This document shows, piece by piece, positions 1 to 8,447 of a stretch of DNA of 23,297 bases. Each line of letters begins with the position of its first letter. The first letter of the stretch is position 1. Made by a program: the position numbers and the translations under genes. The notes beneath the pieces are model-generated. The model was not told where the DNA came from, did not search any database, and saw nothing but the letters and a program-made list of their open reading frames with translations. The stretch spans positions 1-23,297 of the forward strand of contig JAQGBZ010000646.1 in the NCBI GenBank assembly GCA_034687125.1. Direction: 5' to 3'. Source of the stretch: Neelides folsomi (lineage: Eukaryota; Arthropoda; Collembola; Neelipleona; Neelidae).

Positions 1-1230
1 TCCCACTAAAGAAACTCTCAAGAGCGTCTTGGTTAAGATGACTTGATAATAAATAAGTCAATGGGAATGTATTGCAAGTTCTTTAAAAAGTTAAAGATTT
101 AATTGAAATTATAAACCTAACTTGAAATGGTAAAAGACCTTCACGATCAACATTTATTGACACATTTTCATATTTACGCTTTTTAGAAATGTATCGACAC
201 CTCATAGTTTCCATTAAAAAAATGAGCTTCTCCAACGCCACATTCTGCTCAGCTATGTGATTTTCATAACCAGATTTGAGGGGATTTCTAAAATCAATAG
301 GTACTCTTGAATTTAATACATCGAAGCTGTCGTTTATAGTTTTTATAAAATTGGCAATAGCGGGATTTGAAGGAAATTGTATTTTTGTCAATGCAGAAAC
401 TCGATTTGATAGTAATTGTGCGACTGGTCTAACCCTCAACTTTTCGGCCATCTTAACATTTATCATATTATATGTAAGATTAGGACATAATTTTAATTCA
501 GAGCCATTTCCCATTAAAAGAGTTCAAAAGTTCTTTTATCAATTATTGTTCCATTTTCAAGTTTTACTCTTTTATCTAGTATGTGGTTTCTAACCAATTT
601 TAGCATGTGCGGAGGATCAGCAAACATAAACATTTCTTGATTTATCAAAGGGATTGAGAAAAGAAACTTGATTTACATTAATATTTAATGAATTCCAAAC
701 CGCTTTGTTATCAGGACCAAAATCACTGGTGACGGAATATACCAAAAAGCCTGATTTTTCTACAGCACAAATCATCTCAAATAGTAAATCTTTTGTAATA
801 GGTGTATTATAATTATATATATCGACTGTTTCCAATTTTTGTACAAACTTCTTAGCAAAACTACTTGAACTTTTGAATGAGAAATGATTTGATCCACCGA
901 TGTATCATGAATGAAAGCGGAGTCAGTTGACATTTCGTCGAAAGAGATTGAGCACGTTCGTTCAATTTCATTTAGTTCTTGAGTGATTTTTCAATATTAA
1001 GAGGACATCCCAGAGAATTCCCTTTTTACAAGTAAAATTCCTCGTCCAGTTTCTAATTGTTCTTTGGCACGAGAAAGGAATTTTCTAAATGATTCTTGCT
1101 GTCTCATACGTTTTTAATGAGACACTTCGAAGTGCAAGAGATTTAACGATATCACTTGAAGTCCATTTAACTTTCTTATCCCCTTTCAATACTTTCATTT
1201 GTGCTGGTGAGCAAATTGAATTAATGTTGT
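1..1230 (-). pseudogene. Decayed P-element-like transposase body (RNase H-like catalytic region)
   Basis: Cut-and-paste DNA transposase of the P-element/THAP9 type, read on the minus strand and broken across frames. In order from the high-coordinate side I see a helix-turn-helix-like stretch (KWTSSDIVKSLALRSVS, about 1120-1175), the catalytic-Asp block SFDEMSTD (about 922-947), the block SKVQVVLLRSLYKNWKQ (about 830-880), TSDFGPDNKAVWNSL (about 690-735), ADPPHMLKLVRNH (about 589-627), and a tail block LNQDALESFFS whose LNQD is at 26-37. These match conserved P-transposase blocks in the same order. The frame changes near 830, 620 and 530, and there are stops near 1084 and 1000 and an in-frame TAA at 83-85, so it cannot make the enzyme. 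It runs off the left edge. The THAP exon at 1626-1983 is probably its amino end. Confidence 0.85.
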
Positions 1231-1625
1231 TCGTTCATTTCCCTTTGATAGTGTTGAAATTCGTTTCCTTAGGCAAACAATTTGTTTTAAAAGATTTGAA
1301 ATCTACAAGTCTCGCCGCGTGATTTTCTCTTTGAGATTTGCATTTGACTTTGAAACATATTAATTAAAATTGTAAATTATATGTATATTATATTTAAAAA
1401 TAATACTTGATTAATTAGTTGAGAATTATTTTAAAATTAAATTAAATCACTTTAAATTATACCTTTGCAATCGGTTAGGGTCGACCGTGTACTTGAATTA
1501 CAATCTTCTATTCTATCATCTCTAATTTGAACTTCAATATGTGTAAAAAAGTATGTATTATACTAAAAAGTAAAAAAAGTTTTAAAAGTTTTACTTATTT
1601 TTAAAGGTATATATTTTATTTTTAC
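1231..1625 (-). other. Probable intron or linker of the P-like element
   Basis: AT-rich spacer between the THAP exon and the transposase body. It starts with a plausible donor (GTAAAA on the minus strand at 1620-1625). The part from about 1230 to 1320 has some open but frame-broken peptide that may belong to the transposase linker. No other gene is seen. Confidence 0.4.
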
Positions 1626-1983
1626 CTAAATCATTTAATATTCCTTTCATTTTCCGTTTTAATAATCGTTCAGTTCTTTTCTTGTCTGGCCTCTTGAGAA
1701 TTTCACTGTATTTAAATATCGAAGGAATTGCATCTCTTTTCAAAATTCTTCTTAAAGGAAGTCCTAATAATTCATTCTTGAGATCTCTTTCAAAGTCTTC
1801 TTCAATGAAGTGTGCAGAACATATTCTTGATTTGTGAGGATTAAAAAGTTTGCCCGCTCGTTTGCACTTTGATACCCAAATCTTAAATCTTTCGCCTAAC
1901 TCTTTTGGAAACTCATGGAACGATATGCCAATATTCTTTTTAAATATATTCTTACAATCGGCGACTGCACAATTAGATGGCAT
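1626..1983 (-). CDS. THAP zinc-finger exon, probable N-terminus of the P-like transposase
   Basis: Codes a complete C2CH THAP DNA-binding domain. The ATG is at 1983 and the frame stays open to a TAA at about 1591; a GT donor after base 1626 probably ends the exon earlier. Visible landmarks are Cys5 and Cys10 (C-x4-C), the HEFP segment near residue 23, the conserved Trp (IWVSKC, about 36), the C-x2-H pair in ICSAHF, and an AVPTIF-like box (DAIPSIF) near residue 85-91. THAP domains sit at the N-terminus of P-element transposases, and the transposase remains lie directly downstream on the same strand, so I read this as exon 1 with an intron across about 1240-1625. The THAP part is intact while the body is broken. 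It could also be a free-standing THAP gene. Confidence 0.8.
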
Positions 1984-2211
1984 ATTATTTAAAACTTTTA
2001 AATCACTTAAAATAATGAAAGTAAACTCAAAATTTCAAAAGGTAAATGAGAAATGAATGAGCGGATTATGTGGGAAATTCAAATGTATGGGCGCGTTACG
2101 TCACAGTGAGGATGGTTGGAAGAAATGAAAAATCCCTATTCCTATTGCCGCAGCTTGATAGTATTAATATAATAAGTTAATAATTATTAATCTTTATTGT
2201 TAGTAAATTAC

Positions 2212-2404
2212 CTTAAGATGTGTAAGGAAGTTTGCTATTGAAGATAATTCCCCAGATTTGAAGAATTTTGTTATCTTTACACAATTTACAACGGGCTTTT
2301 ACTTTACCATTAGATTCTGAAGATTCAACAACAAAGAATGTCCCATCCAAAATCACAGGAAAAACTTGATCTTTTTGATTTTCCAAACTGACTTGAGTTG
2401 TCAT
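2212..2404 (-). pseudogene. BED-type zinc-finger fragment, transposase-like
   Basis: An ATG-started frame of about 63 codons encodes a short leader and then a C-x2-C pair (ARCKLCKDNK). The second half of the finger, FFKSGELSSIANFLTHLK, is found only after shifting frame by one near 2260. That supplies the NFLTHLK helix typical of BED fingers in hAT-type transposases and their domesticated relatives. A possible splice donor (AAG|GTAATT) follows at 2212/2211. I see no hAT catalytic domain in the window. The frame change suggests decay; a sequencing error would also explain it. Confidence 0.55.
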
Positions 2405-2589
2405 ATCGTTAATGATTAAAGAGGAGAGTTAGAATTTTATGTTTATTGACAATAATAGAAAAATTAGAACATTTAATTAGAAATAATTAATGAATGATGA
2501 AATTCGACAATGCTACATGCAATAATTTTGTAAGAGAGCGGTTTTATAAACGTGTTCTATCAGGATTCTTTAAATTTCGTTAAATATAA

Positions 2590-2687
2590 TGGACATGCGT
2601 GAAAAGTATCTTGTAACTTTTTGTTCATAAAATTTTCAAAAGCTATAAGTTACGTGAAGATACTTGTATCCTGTCCAGCTATGTCCA
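2590..2687. repeat. Imperfect inverted repeat (foldback)
   Basis: TGGACAT at 2590-2596 pairs with ATGTCCA at 2681-2687. Inside it, AAGTATCTT (2604-2612) pairs with AAGATACTT (2657-2665) and GTAACT (2613-2618) with AGTTAC (2648-2653), leaving a loop of about 30 bases. The arms are of unequal length. It may be a small MITE or relic. No clear target-site duplication is seen. Confidence 0.6.
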
Positions 2688-3232
2688 TAAGACGATTAGT
2701 AAATAATAAACTAAAACTAAATTGTTCAAGAATTGGAATTGTTAAATTTGAAATTAGATGATAATAATACTCAAATTGATAATTGGAAAAAGTAATTAAT
2801 TGGGCTTTAAAATAATACTACATTATTGGAAATTTGATATTCATTATTTCAACTACTATTCAGTTTTCCCTTGGATTAACATTTTTAACATTTAATTACA
2901 CAAGATTACAATTGTATTAATAATTGACCTCTTAGCCAATTTCCGAGAGCTTAAAAATTATCCATTAAAAGACAATGAATGAAAATTCATTTAAAAACAA
3001 AATGCTTGTAGTTTAAAAAAGAATTAAAAATAATTTCTTCACTTATTGGATGTACACCTCTAATTGAATAATTAAATTGTAATAAACTTAATTGTAGTTA
3101 ACTTAATTAGATCACAATTACAATCTATTCATTTAACATAATAAAAAAGAGGTGATAAAATGGATCACGTGTGTAAAATGGTAAAGTGCAAAAATTAGTA
3201 AATCGGGTCACAATTTTTTTGTTTCATAAAGT
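2688..3232. other. AT-rich spacer, no gene seen
   Basis: Very AT-rich, with many short ATTAA-type runs and stops in all frames. I see no coding segment, RNA gene or clear repeat. Confidence 0.6.
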
Positions 3233-3823
3233 TTAAGAAGTCCCGGACGGCTGGGTTGGATTTTTCGGATCTCCCAAATGAATTTCCAATTTGCTGCAAA
3301 GTCTTTCACAATACGAACGCAAATCCACGCCAGCCCCTTTGATATAAAAAATCATTTAATTAATTTTAATACATTTAGTTAATTCAATGTTCCAATTACT
3401 AAAATTAAAATTTATTAACTTAAAAATTAATTAATGGTTAAATTTTAAAGTTATTTCATTGGTAGACACTCACTTGTAAACGACACAAATTCTTCATTAC
3501 AGCTGTAAACCATCGAGTTCAATTTGTACTTGATCGTCCCAAGATCCATTGGATTTTTTATCATCTCGTGATAATCAGGAGCCTGATGAAAATAAATTTA
3601 AAAAATATTAAATTAAAAAATGATCTAATTAATATTAGCTTGTTTTTTCCTTGATCTGGATATTATAATTAAATCTAATGGTAATTATTATTAAAATTAC
3701 CTCTGATCTTGACACAGGTTTTCTAAAAGGCCAAGCATCCGAATGTTTCAATAAATCTAAAATGAGTCGGTCCAACATCACATTATCCAATTCAGAATGA
3801 TCCCCAAAATTCCCACATAATTG
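3233..3823 (-). pseudogene. C-terminal bromodomain exons of an ACF1/BAZ1-like gene, middle missing
   Basis: Three phase-compatible minus-strand exons, 3701-3823, 3474-3582 and 3233-3336, with consensus donors (GTAATT, GTGAGT) and AG acceptors. They read LILDLLKHSDAWPFRKPVS, then APDYHEMIKNPMDLGTIKYK...YSCNEEFVS, then AGVDLRSYCERLCSKLEIHL and a stop. The DAWPF...PDYH..IKNPMDLGTIK pattern is the ZA loop of a bromodomain, the acetyl-lysine reader at the C-terminus of ACF1/BAZ1A-type chromatin-remodelling subunits. About 20 residues expected between EEFVS and AGVDL, including the acetyl-lysine-binding Asn and helix C start, are not found in exon or intron. No upstream ACF1 exons appear on this strand. 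It is probably a partial duplicate that has lost its binding site. A short exon I failed to see is the alternative. Confidence 0.7.
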
Positions 3824-3969
3824 CTTTTAAACTAATTTAGGGTAATTTCAGTGTCAAAGTTAGCGTTTTTCTCAGCGAAACGCAGAAAAAATGAAAAAAA
3901 CTTGATCTTGGGACGTTTAACGATTCACGCCGTCAATTAATTTAATTTAATTTAATATAATTAATTTAG

Positions 3970-4290
3970 AACCACCCGGCCCACCAAAGATCTACATGGC
4001 AGTGAAAAACATCACGGTTGGTCAAATGCAACGCCTGTCCTGCACGTCAACTGGTGGCCACCAGTCGGCAAACCTCACATGGTACAGAGGAAAAAACAAG
4101 GTGAGGAATTGACCATTTTTGACATCTTTACAATTTAAAAAATACCACAAAGCCCATCACTTTTCTGTCTTTGGGCTTTTGAAGTGATGGATGGGGCGAA
4201 ACATGTGGAATTTGAATTTTTTTAAATTTTATTGGACGAGGCGTTTTATACCTGCCAAGCCACCGTGTTTCGAAGTACGACTCAGAAAAT
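3970..4290 (+). pseudogene. Immunoglobulin-domain fragment of a cell-adhesion-type gene
   Basis: The first exon, 3970-4100, follows an AG acceptor and ends in a GTGAGG donor. It encodes PPGPPKIYMAVKN, then VGQMQRLSCTS and ANLTWYRGK: the B-strand Cys and C-strand Trp of an Ig C2-type domain, much like domains in nephrin/Kirre-type adhesion proteins. Further on, DEAFYTCQATVFRSTTQKM (about 4234-4290) gives the D-x-A-x-Y-x-C F-strand signature and then a GTGAGA donor. The stretch between (strands C' to E, about 30 residues) is absent, replaced by 130 bp with stops and an imperfect hairpin, and no AG acceptor lies immediately before DEA. Like the adjacent bromodomain piece, it looks like a gene fragment with its centre lost. 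Confidence 0.65.
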
Positions 4291-4959
4291 GTGAGAACAA
4301 AAGAAGTAGTCATTTTATTTATTTGTATTATTTTTTCAAATTCGCTCGAAATAACTTTAAATCATCATTTGAATTTACCCAAAGTCGAAAATTGCAATAT
4401 TGAATTGCTAAAATGGAACCCCACATTTGAAATCTTTGACGATTTGCACAGACGCCTCCAATTGGATTTTAACCCAATGACCAATTATCAATTAGTTATT
4501 TTAAAAGACAATGGGTATGTTCATTTCAACTTTAAATATTGGCTTAAATTCCAAAATGCTTCTCAATTAACTCTACTGAAATTCAATTTCTGCTTTATGC
4601 ATTTCACATCAAATCCAACTGATGAAATGTTTGTTAATTGGATAATGGAAACCATGTTTTATTCCACCAAAGTCGATCTTTATTTCATATATTTCGACGA
4701 CGAATTTTATTTTCAAAATCAATTTGTGAATAGAAATTCGAATTATGAAATTTTGGAGCGTGATTCAAATTATTTGTTTCCGATGGATATAAAAATATTT
4801 TTTATTTTAAACAGCCAAAATCAAATTTCCGTTTATTGTTATTATTGTCCTCTGAGGAGAAAATTAATCAAAGTGGCTTCTGAATTTGATAAATTTTACC
4901 ATGAAATAAATTCAAAGGGGAAATTGAACTCAATAAACATAATTGGAACAATTTTATGA
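4291..4959 (+). CDS. Orphan secreted-type open frame lacking an ATG
   Basis: 222 open codons in AT-rich DNA, far longer than chance here. The frame begins at or before a GTG; the only nearby ATG (4289-4291) is out of frame and followed by TGA. Residues 6-19 (VVILFICIIFSNSL) look like a signal-peptide core, followed by a Phe/Tyr/Asn-rich ectodomain-like region with Cys residues and no clear membrane span. I do not recognise the family. The amino-terminal half of a divergent ionotropic receptor or another secreted arthropod protein are possibilities. The missing start and the frame-shifted continuation in the next entry suggest a damaged gene, or a real start on an unseen upstream exon. The 5' end overlaps the donor of the Ig fragment. 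Confidence 0.5.
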   Translation: MRTKEVVILFICIIFSNSLEITLNHHLNLPKVENCNIELLKWNPTFEIFDDLHRRLQLDFNPMTNYQLVILKDNGYVHFNFKYWLKFQNASQLTLLKFNFCFMHFTSNPTDEMFVNWIMETMFYSTKVDLYFIYFDDEFYFQNQFVNRNSNYEILERDSNYLFPMDIKIFFILNSQNQISVYCYYCPLRRKLIKVASEFDKFYHEINSKGKLNSINIIGTIL

Positions 4960-5071
4960 TCAATATGAATTATTATTTAATCCAAATTGCTGTCACTACT
5001 TCTATTGGTGTAATCCTTGGGCCCATATTATCCAAGTATTAACGGAAAAATCCAATTTAACAAACATATAA
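4946..5071 (+). other. Two overlapping open frames just after the orphan frame
   Basis: Just past the stop of the previous frame, the next frame stays open to 5042 and includes a hydrophobic helix (YYLIQIAVTTSIGVILG), while the third stays open to 5071 with an aromatic, Cys-rich peptide (NPNCCHYFYWCNPW). Either could be the lost C-terminus after a frameshift: the first would add a membrane anchor, the second a Cys-rich end. I cannot choose between them. Confidence 0.35.
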
Positions 5072-6029
5072 AATAGGATACTGAAAATTATTAATTGAAA
5101 TGATGAATCTGAATATGTTTCATTATCTTTAAAACTCAATATACGAATTTTTCTTGTAATCTTCATATACGTGTTTAAACATAATCTAGATTCCGAAGAT
5201 TTCTTGATTTATTTTTAATATTTTTTGTTGTTTCTATAATTTTTTATTTATTTGATTCGATCAATGAAAAGTTCCAACTTTAAATTAAAAATCAATCAAA
5301 AATCAGATTAAGGTATTATATTTATTAATTTAAATTTAAAGATTACAAGAAAAATTTTGTCAAAAACTTTTTTTATATTCTAGGGAATCAAGTCTCTTAT
5401 ATATCAGCATTGATCTAATCAATTCTGGTTATTATCAGGGAATGATCTATCATTACAGAAGACGATGCAAATCACAAAATGTTAGGCCAATATTGACAAA
5501 TCTAATCAATCTTGATTTCCAAAATTTTAAAATCAATAACATTAATTTATATTGAATTGAATAGTAACTTAAGTTGAATACTTTGAAATAAAATAAACAA
5601 GTGAATTATCAAATGAAAATTGTCATTCTCAAGACAGTCATAAGTATTCGTATTCATATCATTATTTAATCATTATCAAATGCCCAATCACTACCATATT
5701 AAACTATAAAATATATAATATAATCATAATATACCAGCATAATTAATTATAAATTCGTCATTTTATTTGCAAAAGGGACAGAGTTCTGATGAATTCATTT
5801 TCTCTTGTTTACCGTGATCTCATCAACTTACTACATAAGAGAAAATATTATTAACAAATACGCAATTTTATTATAATTTTTGGTATATAACTCCAGGTAA
5901 TTTATATGTAACTAGTACATTGGAAAATACAGACAAACGACATGTAATATACATACCATGACCATGTTAGATTTAACTTAAATTCAATTTTGAAGCGGGC
6001 GACCTTGTAATGTATTATTGTAATATAAA
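5072..6029. other. AT-rich intergenic spacer
   Basis: No open frames with coding character on either strand and no clear repeat. Only scattered AT-rich runs. Confidence 0.6.
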
Positions 6030-6140
6030 AAATATTATGAGCATATTAAGTATATGTTATTTATTAGTGTTAAATACATACTGGTATGTAGGTATGCATA
6101 GATAAACCACGTATAATTTTATTGCTTTCATATCTTTCTA

Positions 6141-6504
6141 TCAGAGCTTCAGAGCTTGGGCACGTGTTTATATAAATTACCACAATTTTGTTTAATTTTC
6201 AATAGGATTTTATAGTACATATTTATTAGTACAATTTCATTAAAGGTTCCTTTTAATTAATTTTAAAAAATGGAAATTTCTGCAGAAGTTTATAATGTTG
6301 TTAATCAGCCACAAACAATAGACGCCATTGAGATTGCAAGAACCTTAAGTGAAAAAAGGTAAAACTTAATTATATTTAATGGGGGTATATAATCCAATTA
6401 AAATCATTAGGAATCAAAATTAAGTCATATTATCTTGTCCTATTCCTATCATCTTTAATTAAACATATTGTTCGTTAAATTACTCCACTAATTGTAATTA
6501 AATA
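6141..6504 (+). repeat. Direct repeat, upstream copy: promoter, 5'UTR and exon 1 of the methyltransferase gene
   Basis: This 364-bp block appears identical to 7125-7488 at a constant offset of 984 bp, with no indels seen. It carries CACGTG (6161-6166), TATATAAA (6169-6176), an ATG-started exon (6270-6358, MEISAEVYNVVNQPQ...) and its GTAAAA donor. Weaker similarity continues upstream (about 6030-6140 against about 6968-7124). It lacks the downstream coding exon, so it is either a dead exon copy or an alternative promoter and first exon that could splice to 7533. Confidence 0.85.
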
Positions 6505-6967
6505 CAGCACGACGGCACGACGTATTTTGCAGGTTTAGCGCAGTCTCATTTGAATGATAATTTATGAATAAAGAATGACGTCTATGGTCGGTAGGCTTTA
6601 AAACTGACGTTTCCGTTTCCTTTCCGGACGTTTCATGCAAACGGAACATCTCTCTACTCTGTACAGACGGTACTGTCCCCATCTCCCGATACTTACATTT
6701 AGATAGGTAGGAACTCTAAAAAAATTAAAATGCAACTCGAGTCTTTTTTATCAAATTCGAACACTTTTAACTTAGAGTACATTTAAAATTTAATTTCAAC
6801 TAGTAAGGAATAGACTTTTCAATGAAATATTTTTCAATTTTTCACATCAGCTTTATATATCTAATGAGACAGTAGTGAGGATATGGTAATTGAAAATAAA
6901 CAATATATAATTGAGGGTCCCTAAACAAAAATCTCTCAGGGCCCCAAGCTCTGTAGTTACGGCACTG
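6505..6967. other. Segment between the two promoter/exon-1 copies, possible mobile-element remnant
   Basis: 463 bp lying exactly between the diverging ends of the duplication. Its first 180 bp are less AT-rich than the surroundings and hold a 64-codon minus-strand frame with no recognisable domain. The right end, read on the minus strand, starts CAGTGCCGTAAC and is followed by GGGGCCC-type sequence, which resembles some hAT-type transposon ends. I find no convincing matching terminus or target duplication. Confidence 0.35.
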
Positions 6968-7124
6968 AGGATATTAGGTATATTATTGATATTAGTGTTA
7001 TACATCGTTGCGCATGTATGTATGAATAAAGTAGAAATTCTCTTATCTTTCTGTAACTAATATTTAAAGACCTTGAATCATTTATTATAAATAGATATAC
7101 CACGCATCATTTTATTTCTTTCAA

Positions 7125-7488
7125 TCAGAGCTTCAGAGCTTGGGCACGTGTTTATATAAATTACCACAATTTTGTTTAATTTTCAATAGGATTTTATAGT
7201 ACATATTTATTAGTACAATTTCATTAAAGGTTCCTTTTAATTAATTTTAAAAAATGGAAATTTCTGCAGAAGTTTATAATGTTGTTAATCAGCCACAAAC
7301 AATAGACGCCATTGAGATTGCAAGAACCTTAAGTGAAAAAAGGTAAAACTTAATTATATTTAATGGGGGTATATAATCCAATTAAAATCATTAGGAATCA
7401 AAATTAAGTCATATTATCTTGTCCTATTCCTATCATCTTTAATTAAACATATTGTTCGTTAAATTACTCCACTAATTGTAATTAAATA
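7125..7488 (+). repeat. Direct repeat, downstream copy (in use by the methyltransferase gene)
   Basis: Second copy of the 364-bp block at 6141-6504. It contains the promoter, 5'UTR, first coding exon and the start of intron 1 of the gene that continues at 7533. Identity ends at 7488/6504. Confidence 0.85.
7145..7160 (+). promoter_or_regulatory. E-box and TATA box of the methyltransferase gene
   Basis: CACGTG at 7145-7150 is followed two bases later by TATATAAA at 7153-7160, about 94 bp before the ATG. That spacing allows transcription to begin near 7185. The same arrangement is repeated at 6161-6176. CACGTG is a known target of bHLH-PAS factors, including the insect juvenile hormone receptor; any such regulation here is inference. 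Confidence 0.6.
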
Positions 7489-8271
7489 TTAGAGGTTTTA
7501 ATGTTAATATGTAATTTTTAAAACTATTGCAGATTTGACACTATTGTTGACATTGGATGCGGAAGTGGGAATATAACTCTCAACGTTGTAGGAAAGTTCT
7601 TTGAACATGAAAAGATTTATGCTCTTGATATTGATGAAAATATGATCAAATTGGCTTCAAAAGAATATCCAAGTGACAAAATTGTTTACGAGGTTGGAGA
7701 CATTGGGAAGAAATGGGAGGATTTGAGCGAGAATTTTAAGAAATTAGAAGGTTCGGTTGACCTTGTGTGGTCAAACAGAGTTTTACATTGGGTTCAAGAT
7801 AAAGTTACCATGGCAAACAACATTGTGAGGCTTTTGAAACCTGGTGGAAAATTCATAGCGAATATTACGCAATGTCGTGATCTGACCCCTTTTATGACTC
7901 CAGAAATAAGAGAACCGGAAGGAAGAAAGATATGGAGAGATTTTATAACAAAAGAAGAGGAATTCTCTCGTTATGAAAAAGTTTTCAAAGATGCTGGGCT
8001 TCAAAATCTACATGTGGAGTACAAACAAAGATATGGGGAATATAATTGTCCAGAAAAGCTTCAAGGAATGTTACAAGCTTTCTTCCCATTTTATAGGAAA
8101 CAAAGAATTGTGTTGGAAGAATTTGAAAAATTGTCTGAGACTTCACAAAACAAAATCATTAATTTTGTGGAAAGGTGTGGATTGAGCAAATTTAATGAGT
8201 TAGATGATAAACTCAATCCAGAGCAGACAGGATATCACTACGGTCAATATTTCATTACCGGACAAATATAA
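7254..8271 (+). CDS. Juvenile hormone acid methyltransferase-like SAM-dependent methyltransferase
   Basis: Two exons, 7254-7342 and 7533-8271, with donor AG|GTAAAA, acceptor TTGCAG and a clean phase-2 junction (AG+A), give a 275-aa protein, close to the usual length of insect JHAMT enzymes. It is a class I Rossmann-fold methyltransferase: motif I VDIGCGSGNIT (about residues 35-45), the acidic Asp ending strand 2 in YALDID (about 63), DLVWSNRVLHWVQD (about 105-118), and the strand-5 entry LLKPGGKF. The LHWV and KPGG blocks are typical of JHAMT, which methylates farnesoic or juvenile hormone acid with S-adenosylmethionine in the cytosol. The substrate here cannot be read from sequence and many paralogues are uncharacterised. 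Promoter and exon 1 exist in duplicate upstream. The 3' end converges with the CRAL-TRIO gene below. Confidence 0.85.
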
Positions 8272-8350
8272 TTTGACTTGGGTTTGAAATCAATGTTGTA
8301 TTTATAAAACAATAATACGCATGTAATAATGTATGTATGCCTTTCATGAG

Positions 8351-8356
8351 AATAAA
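8351..8356 (+). terminator. Polyadenylation signal of the methyltransferase gene
   Basis: AATAAA lies 80 bp after the stop codon. The convergent gene's candidate signal (TTTATT at 8391-8396, which is AATAAA on the minus strand) lies only 35 bp further on, so the two 3'UTRs probably abut or overlap. Confidence 0.55.
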
Positions 8357-8447
8357 ATGTACCTGATATATTTGTATCTCATTAATCTCATTTATTATTC
8401 TCATTTTATTTAACATTTGGGAAGGAATTTTAAATTCACTGAAACTA

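Noticed and set aside
276..593. Open frame of 105 codons on the plus strand
   Set aside because: It is antisense to the transposase remains, whose conserved blocks lie on the minus strand. Hydrophobic composition only.
1850..2056. Plus-strand open frame overlapping the THAP exon
   Set aside because: Shadow of the THAP coding strand, with no domain of its own.
4128..4403. Short open frames on both strands over the Ig fragment
   Set aside because: They cross the Ig F-strand signature in wrong frames or strand. The YTCQA frame is the meaningful one.
6488..6682. Minus-strand 64-codon open frame in the segment between the promoter copies
   Set aside because: No recognised motif. The base composition hints at mobile-element DNA, but not enough to call a gene.
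7783..8185. Open frames antisense to or out of frame within the methyltransferase exon
   Set aside because: The motif I/KPGG frame accounts for this DNA, and these have no recognisable motifs.
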